A stretch of 64,000 nucleotides of DNA from Billgrantia ethanolica (GCF_021404305.1 NZ_JABFTX010000002.1:842086-906085); one strand, 5' to 3'. Positions 38,752 to 53,545 are shown, counted from the stretch's first letter. A program made the numbers and translations. The notes: generated from the letters alone by a model not told the origin.

Positions 38752-38822
38752 ACCGCCGTATACCGAACGGTACGTACGGTGGTGTGGGAGGGCGCCGGGG
38801 GTGACCCCGGCCCCTACCCGAT
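38752..38822 (+). ncRNA. Group II intron domains V and VI
   Basis: Domain V: ACCGCCGTA (38752-38760) pairs with TACGGTGGT (38775-38783), with a two-base bulge and an apical TACCGAACGGTA stem. Domain VI: GCCGGGG/CCCCGGC stem around GTGA, then CCCCTACCC with the bulged A at 38816. Confidence 0.85.
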
Positions 38823-38930
38823 CGGCATGTGCCGAGTTCGCCTATGCTCGTTCGAGAAGCGTAGGGAACATTGCCGCTACAGAGTGTGCGATGAGATGGC
38901 AATGACAGCAATGGAGATATCCAAAGCGCG

Positions 38931-39353
38931 ATGGACGAGTGCATGAAACCGGTCATTCAAGAAGAGATATCCGGCTGCGGTATTGCCGCGAGCGCTGCGA
39001 TCGCCGGCATTACCTACGCCGAGACTAAGAAGAAGGCTAACTCTCTGGGTATTTATGCCGAGGACCCGACACTATGGTCGAGTACCGAGCATGTTCGCAG
39101 GCTTCTGCGCGAACTCAATGTTTCAGTCGGCCCAAAGACAATACCTTTTGAGGCATGGGAGCGGCTTCCAGACAAGGCGCTCCTGGCGATTAAATGGAGG
39201 GTGGAGCGGGGAAAGCCATTCTGGCATTGGGTCGTTTTCGTCAGGGATGGGGGCAATGCGGTCGTGCTTGATTCCAAGAAAGGCTTGAAATCCAATGTTC
39301 GCAGGGACTTCGGACGTATGAAGCCCAAGTGGTATATCGCAGTGGCCAACTGA
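38931..39353 (+). CDS. Peptidase C39-like (papain-fold) protein
   Basis: A 140-residue soluble protein that I could not name. It has the marks of a C39-type cysteine peptidase: Gln10 six residues before Cys16 (QEEISGCGIAA), His99 in FWHWVVFVR and Asp114 in VVLDSKKG, giving the complete oxyanion-Gln/Cys/His/Asp set in the right order. No signal peptide, transmembrane helices or ABC domain is present, unlike bacteriocin exporters. The start may be the second Met (38943). The region between the intron and 39400 is lower in GC than its surroundings (about 52% in the line at 39001), which suggests transfer. Confidence 0.65.
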   Translation: MDECMKPVIQEEISGCGIAASAAIAGITYAETKKKANSLGIYAEDPTLWSSTEHVRRLLRELNVSVGPKTIPFEAWERLPDKALLAIKWRVERGKPFWHWVVFVRDGGNAVVLDSKKGLKSNVRRDFGRMKPKWYIAVAN

Positions 39354-39404
39354 CGCTGGGCAGCAGTGTGTGGCCACCTCAGAAAGGAAAAAGCAGGGAA
39401 AGCG

Positions 39405-40160
39405 ATGAATCAAGACGAAATCAAGGCATTGTTCGATCAGCAGGCTTCCAGCTACGACGCGCAGTGGGCGAAGACGTTGCCGATTCGGAGTTGCCTGCAC
39501 TTGCTGCTGGATGCGGCCTTTGCCGAGCTACCCGAAGAGGCACACGTGCTCTGCGTGGGAGTAGGAACGGGGGCGGAGCTGTCTCACCTTGCTCGTAACA
39601 ATCCGACTTGGAAGTTCACTGCCGTAGAGCCCTCTGGCGCAATGCTGGACATCTGCCGGAAGCAGGCGGAAACGGAGGGTTTCGCAGGGCGCTGTCAATT
39701 TCACGAGGGCTATCTGGAATCACTTCCTGGCGCCCAGATATTCGATGCTGCGACCTGCTTGCTGGTGTCGCAATTCATTCTCGACCGGCAGGCTCGTTCC
39801 GACTTCTTTCACGAAATAGCCCGCAGGCTCAAGCCGGGTGGGCTTCTCGCGAGCTCTGACTTGGCCTCGGATGTGGCATCGCCCGAGTATGAGGTGTTGC
39901 TGCGGGCCTGGATGAACATGATGACGCAGGCCGATATCACGCCCGAGGGAATGGCGCGCATGCGTAAGGCCTATGCCAACGACGTTGGCGTACTTCCGCC
40001 GAGCAGGGTGGCCGCCATCATCGAGGCCGGAGGCTTCGAGCCACCCGTGCAGTTCTTCCAGGCCGGCTTGATTCACGCCTGGCTGTCTAAGCGCACCGCA
40101 AGCAGTGCTGGAAATCGTAATGGAAAGCTAATGATGCGGAACTGGGCTGGGTGCCGTTAG
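39405..40160 (+). CDS. SAM-dependent class I methyltransferase
   Basis: A 251-residue methyltransferase. Motif I is VLCVGVGTGAELSHLA near residue 49, followed by FTAVEPSGAMLDICRKQA, an acidic motif AATCLLVSQFI and EIARRLKPGGLLASSD. It resembles UbiE/methyltransf-25-type enzymes; the substrate is unknown. The C-terminus after about residue 230 (KRTASSAGNRNGK) looks unstructured. The ATG at 39405 has GGGAAAG upstream; a frame to 39366 has no ribosome site. It follows the C39-like gene by about 50 bases, and the two may be co-transcribed. Confidence 0.82.
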   Translation: MNQDEIKALFDQQASSYDAQWAKTLPIRSCLHLLLDAAFAELPEEAHVLCVGVGTGAELSHLARNNPTWKFTAVEPSGAMLDICRKQAETEGFAGRCQFHEGYLESLPGAQIFDAATCLLVSQFILDRQARSDFFHEIARRLKPGGLLASSDLASDVASPEYEVLLRAWMNMMTQADITPEGMARMRKAYANDVGVLPPSRVAAIIEAGGFEPPVQFFQAGLIHAWLSKRTASSAGNRNGKLMMRNWAGCR

Positions 40161-40186
40161 AGAACCTGAAGAAAGTCGATGATTAA

Positions 40187-40223
40187 AGGGGGCATGGCGG
40201 TGCCCTTGCAAGCGGCTGCAAGG
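40187..40223 (+). other. Paired hairpins in the gap after the methyltransferase
   Basis: A GGGCA/TGCCC stem (about 40190-40205) is followed at once by CTTGCA (40206-40211) pairing with TGCAAG (40218-40223). They could terminate the methyltransferase transcript; no T run follows. The rest of 40161-40327 shows no gene. Confidence 0.4.
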
Positions 40224-40327
40224 CTGACTGTCGTAGGTTTCTGCATACGCGGGGTCTTCATGCTTAGCAAGAATCGGACTAGGCGCCGTGGCGACTGATT
40301 TACTAGGCTGCCAACCCTGGCGGCTGC

Positions 40328-40954
40328 TCACTCCCTATCGAGATTAGCGAAGAAGTGCGCCATGGCTTCTATTGCCTCATTGTCGACGCCGCGCATGATA
40401 TCGATCATGGTGGTGTCCGGGCCACCGCGGGTACGCTCACGATAGGCCTTCATCGCGTAAGCGAGATAGTCCTCACGCTGGCCTGCCAGGCGCGGCATCT
40501 GCTCGCGACCCTGATAGCCAGAGCCATGACAGCTGGCACAACGCTGCTGGCGGGAGAGCGCTCGCCCTTTGTCCGCCAGTGCTTCGTCGCGCTCGCCTTC
40601 CGGCGTGGCGACGGGCTGCTCGGCGTAGTAGGCGGCAAGTGCTTGAATCTCGGCGTCGCTGAGCCCCCGGGCCTGAGGTGTCATCTCATCCGAGCGACGT
40701 AGCCGCTCGCGGAAGTAGATCATCTGGTTGGTGATGGCCAGGGCCGGCTGTCCGGCCAGCGAAGGCGTGTTCTCCCGCGTCGAGTTGCCATCCTCGCCGT
40801 GGCAGGCGGCGCAGACCTGCACCTGTGCTTCCAGGGGCAGGCCTGCTGCCGGGCCGCTCTCCGACCAGACCGGCAGGGCCAGCAGCAGCCCCGCCAAGCC
40901 CGTCGACACGATGGGAAGGCGCTGCCAGGGCAACGTGCGTCCATCACGGCGCAT
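40328..40954 (-). CDS. Di-heme cytochrome c (c4-like)
   Basis: A 208-residue exported cytochrome with two c-heme sites, CAACH at 48-52 and CASCH at 139-143, each in a similar repeat (PSLAGQPALAITNQMIYFRE; PRLAGQREDYLAYAMKAYRE). An N-terminal hydrophobic segment (residues 15-30) serves as signal or anchor. This tandem layout is typical of cytochrome c4. The start at 40954 has GGAG upstream and lies just inside the end of the PQQ-type dehydrogenase gene, so the dehydrogenase probably passes electrons to this cytochrome (inference). Confidence 0.9.
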   Translation of the reverse strand: MRRDGRTLPWQRLPIVSTGLAGLLLALPVWSESGPAAGLPLEAQVQVCAACHGEDGNSTRENTPSLAGQPALAITNQMIYFRERLRRSDEMTPQARGLSDAEIQALAAYYAEQPVATPEGERDEALADKGRALSRQQRCASCHGSGYQGREQMPRLAGQREDYLAYAMKAYRERTRGGPDTTMIDIMRGVDNEAIEAMAHFFANLDRE

Positions 40955-40958
40955 GGCC

Positions 40959-42206
40959 TCACTCCATGTACTCAGGGGTTTCATAACTGATGCGATAGAT
41001 CGCACCGTTTTGCTCGTCGGAAACCAGCAGGGAGCCGTCCGGCATTTGCAGCACGTCTACTGGACGGCCAGAGAAGGCATTCTCACGTGGATCAAGCAGA
41101 CCCACCATGAAGGGTGAGATGGCAGCACGCTCACCATCCTCGGAGAGATGGGCCACCTGCACGTCGTAACCGTCACTCAATGTGCGGTTCCAAGAGCCGC
41201 GGCGAGCGATGAAGATGGCGTTTCGGTACTCCTCGGGGAACATGTCGCCGGTGTAGAAGCGCATTCCCAAGGCGGCGGCATGGCCACCCATCAGTGCAGC
41301 GGGCATGGTAACGCCGTCACAGGCCCCTTCCGAGCCGAGCTCTGGATCGATTACGCCGTGCGCATGGCAATAAGGGAAGCCGAAGTGTTCTCCGGGTTCA
41401 CTGAGACGATTCAGTTCATCCTGCGGACCGTGTTCGCCCAACCAATCCTGCCCGTTGTCGGTGAACCAGAGTTCGCCCGTTTCCGGATGGAAGTCGAAGC
41501 CCACGCTGTTACGCACACCGCGTGCCTCCACCCGCATGTCGGAGCCATCAGGCTTGAAGCTGTGAATGGTGGCGTGGGTATCCTCGTCGACTTCGCAGCC
41601 ATTACAAGGGGCGCCCACTGGAATGTAGAGCCGGCCATCGGGACCGAAGGCGAGGAACTTCCAGCCGTGGTGCTCGTCGTCCGGTAAGCCGAAGGCCTCG
41701 GTCAGCTCCTCGGGCTCGGCGACGTCGTCGCCGTCGGCCAACTGCGACTCGATATCGTCGTAACGGAATATGCGGTTGATGGCTGCGACGTAAAGGCTGC
41801 CATCCTTGAAGGCCACGCCGTTGGGCTGGGTCAAGCCTTCGGCGATGATCACATGCTCACGCTCGTCGCCGTTGTCACGCACCGCGTAGACACGGCCGAT
41901 ACTCCGGGTGCCCACGAACAGTGTGCCATCGTCGCCGCGTGCCATCATGCGGGCGCCGGGCATACCGTGGGCCCAGATCTCGGCGCTGAAGCCGTCGGGC
42001 ATGCGTAGGTGGTCGAGCGGTATGTCTTCTTTCTCGGTCACTGTCAGTGGTGTGGCGTGCGGGGCGAGCGGTGAGTCAGACATCTCAGCGGAGCGACCCT
42101 GGGCCCAGGCGGGCTCGTGTTCATCGGCCTGCAGGGGAGTGGCTAGACCGAGTGCGATAGCGCCCGCCGCACTCAGGGCAAAGGGAAACTGGCGTGGGGG
42201 GATCAT
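40959..42206 (-). CDS. PQQ-dependent sugar (glucose/sorbosone) dehydrogenase family protein
   Basis: A 415-residue periplasmic beta-propeller. The signal peptide ends near QADEHEP. Repeats of the propeller include LRMPDGFSAEIWAHGMPGAR, GLTQPNGVAFKDGSLYVAAI, NSVGFDFHPETGELWFTDNG and VDVLQMPDGSLLVSDEQNG; these match the soluble PQQ-dependent glucose/sorbosone dehydrogenase family. Two Cys (CNGC near 210) may form a disulfide. The substrate cannot be defined. The di-heme cytochrome gene follows directly. No PQQ-biosynthesis genes are in the window. Confidence 0.87.
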   Translation of the reverse strand: MIPPRQFPFALSAAGAIALGLATPLQADEHEPAWAQGRSAEMSDSPLAPHATPLTVTEKEDIPLDHLRMPDGFSAEIWAHGMPGARMMARGDDGTLFVGTRSIGRVYAVRDNGDEREHVIIAEGLTQPNGVAFKDGSLYVAAINRIFRYDDIESQLADGDDVAEPEELTEAFGLPDDEHHGWKFLAFGPDGRLYIPVGAPCNGCEVDEDTHATIHSFKPDGSDMRVEARGVRNSVGFDFHPETGELWFTDNGQDWLGEHGPQDELNRLSEPGEHFGFPYCHAHGVIDPELGSEGACDGVTMPAALMGGHAAALGMRFYTGDMFPEEYRNAIFIARRGSWNRTLSDGYDVQVAHLSEDGERAAISPFMVGLLDPRENAFSGRPVDVLQMPDGSLLVSDEQNGAIYRISYETPEYME

Positions 42207-42300
42207 GTAGGTTCCTTGTTGTTATTCGGCGGATCCCGAATGGACCGCACATACTTCAACAAGCCTAGGAGTCGGTTCGCGGGAAATCGATTGCTTTTAT

Positions 42301-42501
42301 CTATCGACTGAATAGCCACAGAAGCGCCGAGAGGAGCACGCTCAGCAGGATCATGGTGGTGACGGGGAAGTAGAACGAGAAGTTCTCGCGGCGTATGGCG
42401 ATATCTCCCGGCAGCTGGCCAAACGGTAGCTTGGAGAGCCATGGCCAGAGCAGGCCGATGAGCACGATACACAGGCCAATGACGATCAGGGTGCGGGACA
42501 T
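42301..42501 (-). CDS. DUF2905 family small membrane protein
   Basis: A 66-residue protein with two hydrophobic segments (residues 4-22 and 45-63) and the conserved loop KLPFGQLPGDIAIRRENFSF, which defines DUF2905. The function is unknown. It lies between the PQQ-type dehydrogenase and the secreted NTF2-like gene on the same strand. Confidence 0.88.
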   Translation of the reverse strand: MSRTLIVIGLCIVLIGLLWPWLSKLPFGQLPGDIAIRRENFSFYFPVTTMILLSVLLSALLWLFSR

Positions 42502-42573
42502 CCTGCCTCCTGTTCCGTTTGACTAGCGCTGACCGTACCGGCGAGTGCCGGTACGGTTGAGACTGGCTTGCGC

Positions 42574-43149
42574 TTACTGCTCGGCGCTGAAGGGCAGGGA
42601 TGAGTGGTGCAGCACGATGCGCAGCTCACCTTCGTCATCCAGGTGATAACCCCAGGTCTTGTCCACGGTGGTGGTGTTGCCTTCGGCATCGAGGATGGAC
42701 ACGTTGCCCATGGTCAGGGCGACGTCGCCGCTGATCAGGATGGCGGCATTTTCGATGGTGACTTCCTGCCAGCCCTTCAGGGCAAAGCCGCTGTCTTCAC
42801 TGTACTCATCGCTGTGGCCGACGAAGTAGGCCAGTGCGCCTTCGGGCGTTGTACGGAAAGTTTGCGGCGCGGCGGCCAGGGTGGGTTTGAAGAGTACCGC
42901 ACCCATATCGTAGCCGTAGGCGCTGTCGATCACTTCCTGTGCCAGTTCGCGGGCGGCGTCGATGCCCTCCGCTTCATAGGTATTGGAAATGGCAACCAGG
43001 GCGTCGCCCCAGGCTTGCTGTGCCGCCAGCACCTGCTCTTCGGTGATGTCGCCACCCAGGTGAGTGACCTGTGCGGCACTGGCCAGGCCAGCAGTGCCAA
43101 GGCCGAGCCCGAGAGCCGTGGCAGTCACTAGCGTCTTGAGTTTCATCAT
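42574..43149 (-). CDS. Secreted SnoaL/NTF2-like protein
   Basis: A 191-residue exported protein. The signal peptide (LVTATALGLGLGTAGLASAA) is followed by a helix-rich part and a cone-shaped NTF2-like fold. YGYDMGAVLFKPTLAAAPQ, AYFVGHSDEYSEDSGFALKG and IENAAILISGDVALTMGNVSI carry the pattern of DUF4440/SnoaL-type domains. I know relatives mislabelled as phosphoribosyl-AMP cyclohydrolase; none of that enzyme's zinc motif is visible. No catalytic assignment is possible. The start may be the second Met at 43146. Confidence 0.7.
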   Translation of the reverse strand: MMKLKTLVTATALGLGLGTAGLASAAQVTHLGGDITEEQVLAAQQAWGDALVAISNTYEAEGIDAARELAQEVIDSAYGYDMGAVLFKPTLAAAPQTFRTTPEGALAYFVGHSDEYSEDSGFALKGWQEVTIENAAILISGDVALTMGNVSILDAEGNTTTVDKTWGYHLDDEGELRIVLHHSSLPFSAEQ

Positions 43150-43200
43150 CCGTCTCCTGTCGATAAGTCCATGTAAGGTCTAGTGATCGAGCCTGCAAGT

Positions 43201-48659
<5,459 letters not shown>

Positions 48660-48795
48660 CGGTAGGCCTCCATGCGGCAATCATCAGGGGGGGCTGGCCG
48701 GCGAGGGCTCTGCCGGCGCCGCCGGTCGAGTGTGTTTGTGCACCCGACCGGTACGGGTCATGATAAGCAGGACACGCCACACATGGATAGATGGC

Positions 48796-49962
48796 ATGCT
48801 TCACCGCGACGACAATGTACGCTATGGGCTTCCGCTCAATCTCACGCTGGCGCTGGCAGCGCTGGTGATCATCGTGGCTGGCATTCGCGCCGGTGCCGAT
48901 CTGATCATTCCGATCCTGCTGGGTCTGTTCATTGCGGTGATCTGTACCTCGCCGGTGAACTGGCTGCGGCGGCTTGGCCTGGGCCCGCGCCTGGCGGTAC
49001 TGGTCACGCTGCTGGTGATCGGCGGCTTTCTGTCGCTGGTGGGGCTGCTGGTGGTTAACGCCTTCGGCACCTTCATCGAGGCGCTGCCGGGCATCGAGAG
49101 GCGGCTTTACGAACACTACCTCAACGTGCTCGACAGCCTCGCGGCCATGGGCCTGGCGATAAATCCGGATACGCTCGCCGGCCTAGTCGAAGGAGAAGAC
49201 GAGGGGGGCTGGCTGTCGTTCCTACTGGGTGGGCTCGGCAACCTGTTGATGCAGAGCATGGTGGTGGCGCTTCTGGTGATCTTCATGATGTTCGAGACCC
49301 TCAATTTTCGCCGCAAGGTGGCTTTCGCCCTTGACGATCCGGAAGCCAGCCTGCGCCGCTTTCAGGAGTTCAGCGAAACCCTCAAGCGCTATCTGGCGGT
49401 CAAGACCTTCGTCAGTCTGCTCACGGGAGTGATGGCTTGGTTGGCCTGCCTGCTGGCCGGTGTGGACTTCCCGCTGCTGTGGGGCGTGCTGGCCTTCGCC
49501 CTCAACTACATCCCCAATATCGGTTCCGCCATTGCCGCGGTCCCACCGGTCCTGCTGTTGCTGCTGTCTCAGGATGGCGGCCTGGCCGAGGCTTTCGGCC
49601 TGGCCATGGCCTACTTGGGCATCAACTTCGTGCTGGGCAACCTTGTCGAACCGCGGCTGATGGGACGTGCTTTGGGGCTGTCGACCTTCGTCGCCTTTCT
49701 CTCGCTGGTGGTGTGGGGCTGGATGCTGGGGGTGGTCGGCATGCTGCTCTCGGTGGTGCTGACCATGACGCTCAAGATCGCCCTGGACAGCCATCCCCAG
49801 ACCCGCTGGATGGCCTACATGCTGGGGCCGGGCAAGCGGCCCATGACCGAGCGTATCGCAGCGGAGGAAGTAGTAAGCAGACCCGGCGGCGAGGACGAGA
49901 CGAGCCAATCCTCTCTCATGACGAAGTCGCCCCGGCAGGAGCCGGGGCGAGATGATCGGTGA
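48796..49962 (+). CDS. AI-2E family transporter
   Basis: A 388-residue inner-membrane protein with about eight hydrophobic segments. It shows the family signatures GADLIIPILLGLFIAVICTSPVNWL at the N-terminus and LLAGVDFPLLWGVLAFALNYIPNIGS, with VLGNLVEPRLMGRALGLSTF near the end. The AI-2E/PerM family includes autoinducer-2 exporters but also Na+/H+ antiporters, so the name does not fix the substrate. The start at 48796 (MLHRDDNVRYGLPLN) fits the family. The last 30 residues are hydrophilic and contain a GC-rich hairpin in the mRNA. Confidence 0.85.
   Translation: MLHRDDNVRYGLPLNLTLALAALVIIVAGIRAGADLIIPILLGLFIAVICTSPVNWLRRLGLGPRLAVLVTLLVIGGFLSLVGLLVVNAFGTFIEALPGIERRLYEHYLNVLDSLAAMGLAINPDTLAGLVEGEDEGGWLSFLLGGLGNLLMQSMVVALLVIFMMFETLNFRRKVAFALDDPEASLRRFQEFSETLKRYLAVKTFVSLLTGVMAWLACLLAGVDFPLLWGVLAFALNYIPNIGSAIAAVPPVLLLLLSQDGGLAEAFGLAMAYLGINFVLGNLVEPRLMGRALGLSTFVAFLSLVVWGWMLGVVGMLLSVVLTMTLKIALDSHPQTRWMAYMLGPGKRPMTERIAAEEVVSRPGGEDETSQSSLMTKSPRQEPGRDDR
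49928..49949 (+). other. GC-rich hairpin at the end of the AI-2E gene
   Basis: CGCCCCGGC (49928-49936), loop AGGA and GCCGGGGCG (49941-49949) make a perfect 9-bp stem within the last codons before the stop. It could act as a terminator, but no T run follows. Confidence 0.45.
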
Positions 49963-49988
49963 TACCTACAGGGGGAAATCTATTGGGA

Positions 49989-50312
49989 TCAGGCGTTCTG
50001 GTCGATGAACTGCACCAACTGAGACTTGGACTGAGCGCCGACCAGCGAGGCGACCTTGGAGCCCGATTTGAACAGCATCACGGTGGGAACGCCGCGCACG
50101 CCCTGCTCGGCGGCGATCTCCGGGGCGTCGTCGACGTTGATGCTGACCACCTTGAGGTTGTCGACTCGCTCTTCGGCAACCTCGTCGATCACCGGAGCCA
50201 TGACCTTGCACGGGCCGCACCAGGGGGCCCAGAACTTCAGCAGTACGGTTTGCTCAGCCTTCAGGACTTCCTGCTCGAAGTTGGCATTGGTGACATCGAC
50301 GTTATTGGCCAT
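49989..50312 (-). CDS. trxA: Thioredoxin 1
   Basis: A 107-residue thioredoxin with the active site WCGPC (Cys32, Cys35), the cis-proline strand GVPTVMLF and the usual N- and C-termini. It reduces cytosolic disulfides, including PAPS reductase CysH, encoded 2.6 kb away. GGAG lies eight bases before the start. The gene converges on the AI-2E transporter gene. The often adjacent rho gene is not seen. Confidence 0.96.
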   Translation of the reverse strand: MANNVDVTNANFEQEVLKAEQTVLLKFWAPWCGPCKVMAPVIDEVAEERVDNLKVVSINVDDAPEIAAEQGVRGVPTVMLFKSGSKVASLVGAQSKSQLVQFIDQNA

Positions 50313-50759
50313 GTGATTCTCCAGTTACGTTGCGCTACATCGAGCGAATCGAGAGACATGCATTGGGCACGTCCGGTCGGCAGATGGTAGCGGGCAGTCG
50401 TGTCTCTGGCAAATGCCCATGCAAGCGCTCTTCCTGAGCTCCCATCGCTGCCGCTGACTCACCTTCCTTCACAGCCCGGCGGGTCGTTGTTGCGGAACAA
50501 CTCGTTTTAGTGAGGTCTCGTTGCCGCTGTGTGCCGATTGTTGTCTGCCTGTTCGATAGCTCTCTGATCGGGAAGCGTTTTTCGTTGAGCTACCTTTCGA
50601 CAGTTTAGACAAGCCAGGTGCCATTGACTAACGTGCATAGCACGGAGCAGAAGGTATATGGACATGGCTTGGCTCCGAGCGCCATGTGGATGTCCGATCT
50701 CGTCGCATCGTGAAGCAATGGCAGCTCGTCGTCGGGCCTCGACAGGGAGATGCCGGGAC
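50313..50759. other. Gene-free stretch between trxA and the formate dehydrogenase relic
   Basis: The 447 bases show no convincing gene. They must hold the trxA promoter on the minus strand. A GTTGTT/AACAAC hairpin (50486-50501, loop GCGG) is followed by TCGTTTTA. A TTGACT at about 50624 has no -10 at the right distance. Confidence 0.6.
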
Positions 50760-51728
50760 ATGACGACACGCTGTATGGTCGTGTTGGAGGGGCTGTCACT
50801 CAGCGGTCGAGCCGATCAGCCGCTGATCGACTTTCTCAAGGAGCGAGGCGTCGATCTACCGCACCTCTGCTACCACCCCTCGCTGGGCGCACTGGAAACC
50901 TGCGACGCCTGCTGGGTCGAGGTCGGCGACGAACTAAAGCGCGGCTGCACGCTGCACAACACCATGGTGGACATGCAGATCCCCATTCAGCGCTACGAGT
51001 TTCAGCGCAAGCCCCACGAGAAGGACACCTCGAGCCCTTTCTACACCTACGATCCCGATCAGTGCATTCTCTGCGGGCGCTGCGTGGAGGCGTGCCAGAA
51101 CGTCGAGGTCAACGAGACGCTCTCCATCGACTTTGCCAGCGAGAACCCGCGTGTGCTGTGGGATGGCGGCGAGCAGATTAACGACTCCAGCTGCGTGCAC
51201 TGCGGCCACTGAGTCACCGTCTGCCCGTGCAATGCGCTGATGGAGAACAGCATGGACGGCAAGGCGGGGCCGTTCACCGCCATGCCCTGGTCGCTCAAGC
51301 GGCCGATGATCGAGATCATCAAGAAGCTCGAGACGACCACCGGGGCGGTGCCGGTGCTGCGTCTGGCCAACGACGTGGTTGGCGCCAACACCAAGAACGC
51401 CAGCGTGGTGGTGGATGGGCTGAGCAAGGCGTCCACTCTCAATGCCATTCAGAACCTGGCGATTCTCGGCATGATGCTGTCGGAGGTTCCCCCGGAGCGT
51501 TTCTACCGGGTCACCTTTGCCGTCAAGGAGGCGCTCGACCGCGTTGGCCAGCATCGGCCGATGCAGGAGGGCGGTGATGCACCCGGTGTCAGCGGAGCCT
51601 ACCGCATGCTCAACGACGATGAGCTGTGGCGAGGCGTGGCGCCGCTGGTGGATGGCCTCAAGGCGTTCTCCGAGCGCCTCGACAAGCCGGTAAGTGACTT
51701 TTTCGGCAAGCCGACCAGCGGCCCTTGA
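50760..51728 (+). pseudogene. Formate dehydrogenase alpha-subunit relic fused to a DUF1641 tail
   Basis: One frame of 323 codons with an in-frame TGA at 51210-51212. The first part is the Fe-S N-terminus of an FdhF/YjgC-type formate dehydrogenase: LPHLCYHPSLGALETCDACW, YDPDQCILCGRCVEACQ and SSCVHCGH, then TGA where the family has the next cluster Cys (CGHCVTVCPCNALME). After TGA it reads VTVCPCNALMENSMDGKAG. By family memory, about 45-50 residues with the YCTVCDxNNGxC motif are missing after KRGCT, and the ~700-residue molybdenum domain is absent. The tail LRLANDVVGANTKNA...YRMLNDDELWRGVAPLVDG is DUF1641. All joins stay in frame. Best read as a decayed locus. Confidence 0.82.
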
Positions 51729-51771
51729 CCTTCGCTGCAAGCCGCGGCGACATCATGGTCGGAAGGCGCTT

Positions 51772-51786
51772 TTGACGTTATGCTAT

Positions 51787-51800
<14 letters not shown>
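51772..51800 (+). promoter_or_regulatory. Probable cysB promoter
   Basis: TTGACG (51772-51777) and TAGAGA (51795-51800) are 17 bases apart. The -10 box lies inside the left arm of a 12-bp dyad, so a protein bound there would block RNA polymerase. The start codon is 56 bases downstream. Confidence 0.5.
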
Positions 51801-52824
<1,024 letters not shown>

Positions 52825-52861
52825 AAAAGAGGCGAGCCGCGCATCGCGCGGCCCGCCTTTT
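52825..52861. terminator. Bidirectional terminator between cysB and cysH
   Basis: GCCGCGC (52836-52842) pairs with GCGCGGC (52846-52852). An outer GGCG/CGCC stem and AAAA/TTTT flanks extend it. It sits between convergent genes. Confidence 0.85.
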
Positions 52862-52879
52862 ACTGGGTGCGGCTGAAAG

Positions 52880-53497
52880 TCAGTGCTGCAGGTGCAGCCC
52901 GCACTCCCGCTTCGCTTCCACCTTGGTGGGATCGAAATAATCGAACTCGTTGGGCAGGTCGTGCTGCTGCAGATACTGGTAGAGCTCCTTGGCGCTCCAG
53001 TGCAGCAGAGGGGAGACCTTGAGCAGCCCATCGGCGTTCTTGCTGACAGGCTGCATGCGGGCGCGTTCGGGGGTGTCCTCGGCACGCAGCGCTGTGAACC
53101 ACACGTCCGGGGCCATTTCCCGTAGCGCCCGCTCGAACGGCTCCAGCTTGACCTCTCGCGTGAATGCCTCGTGGCGCGGATCGTCGATGCCCGGCATGGG
53201 GCCATCCACCGCTTCGCGGTGAGCGCGGGTGCGCTGCGGTATATAGCTGATCAGGTTGAGATTGAGCCGCTTGACCAGCGCGTCGGCGAAGCGATAGGTC
53301 GCCTCCGTGTTGTAGCCGTGATCCATCCAGACCACCGGGATATCGGGCCGCTGTTGCGTCACCATATGCAGGATGACCGCTTCGAAGGGGCGGAAATTGG
53401 TGGTGACGATGGGGCGCTGGCCCTGCGTCAGAGCCCAGCGAATCAGCCCATCGGGGTCGCTGCCCAGTTCCTGATTGATCGCATCGAGTGTTGCCAT
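52880..53497 (-). CDS. cysH: Phosphoadenylyl-sulfate reductase (thioredoxin)
   Basis: CysH reduces PAPS to sulfite with thioredoxin. The 205-residue protein has the nucleotide-binding TTNFRPFEAVILHMV, VVWMDHGYNTEATYRFAD and the C-terminal catalytic Cys199 in ECGLH. The CC...CxxC set of the Fe-S APS reductases is absent, so a PAPS-type enzyme is favoured. GGAG lies five bases before ATG 53497; an upstream ATG at 53521 is less likely. The upstream AT-rich block is a candidate CysB site. Confidence 0.93.
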   Translation of the reverse strand: MATLDAINQELGSDPDGLIRWALTQGQRPIVTTNFRPFEAVILHMVTQQRPDIPVVWMDHGYNTEATYRFADALVKRLNLNLISYIPQRTRAHREAVDGPMPGIDDPRHEAFTREVKLEPFERALREMAPDVWFTALRAEDTPERARMQPVSKNADGLLKVSPLLHWSAKELYQYLQQHDLPNEFDYFDPTKVEAKRECGLHLQH

Positions 53498-53545
53498 GAT
53501 GGCTCCAGAGTCGTTGACCATGTTGGGCCATACCCTATCAAAGGC

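Larger units (their letters stand above)
36900..38822 (+). mobile_element. Complete group II intron with its maturase gene
   Basis: About 1.92 kb. The 5' end reads GTGCGCC at 36900, fitting the GUGYG start; GTGTG at 36898 is an alternative. About 440 bases of non-coding, highly structured RNA (domains I-III) precede the maturase gene. Domain V (38752-38783) and domain VI with a bulged A at 38816 follow, and the element ends CCCGAT at 38822, placing the branch A seven bases from the 3' splice site. It is inserted right behind the trpC terminator, in the same orientation. All the parts appear intact, so it may still splice or move. Confidence 0.9.

Noticed and set aside
48796..49962. Quorum-sensing (AI-2) exporter
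   Set aside because: The family name is not proof of substrate; no luxS or lsr gene is nearby.
50658..50759. N-terminal extension of the formate dehydrogenase relic from ATG 50658
   Set aside because: The Arg/Cys/Ser-rich stretch has no family match; the ATG at 50760 is preceded by a GGGAG and begins the ferredoxin-like fold.
51210..51250. Selenocysteine at the TGA of the formate dehydrogenase relic
   Set aside because: The TGA is at an Fe-S ligand, not at the molybdenum site where FDH uses selenocysteine. No clear SECIS hairpin follows it, and the catalytic domain is missing.
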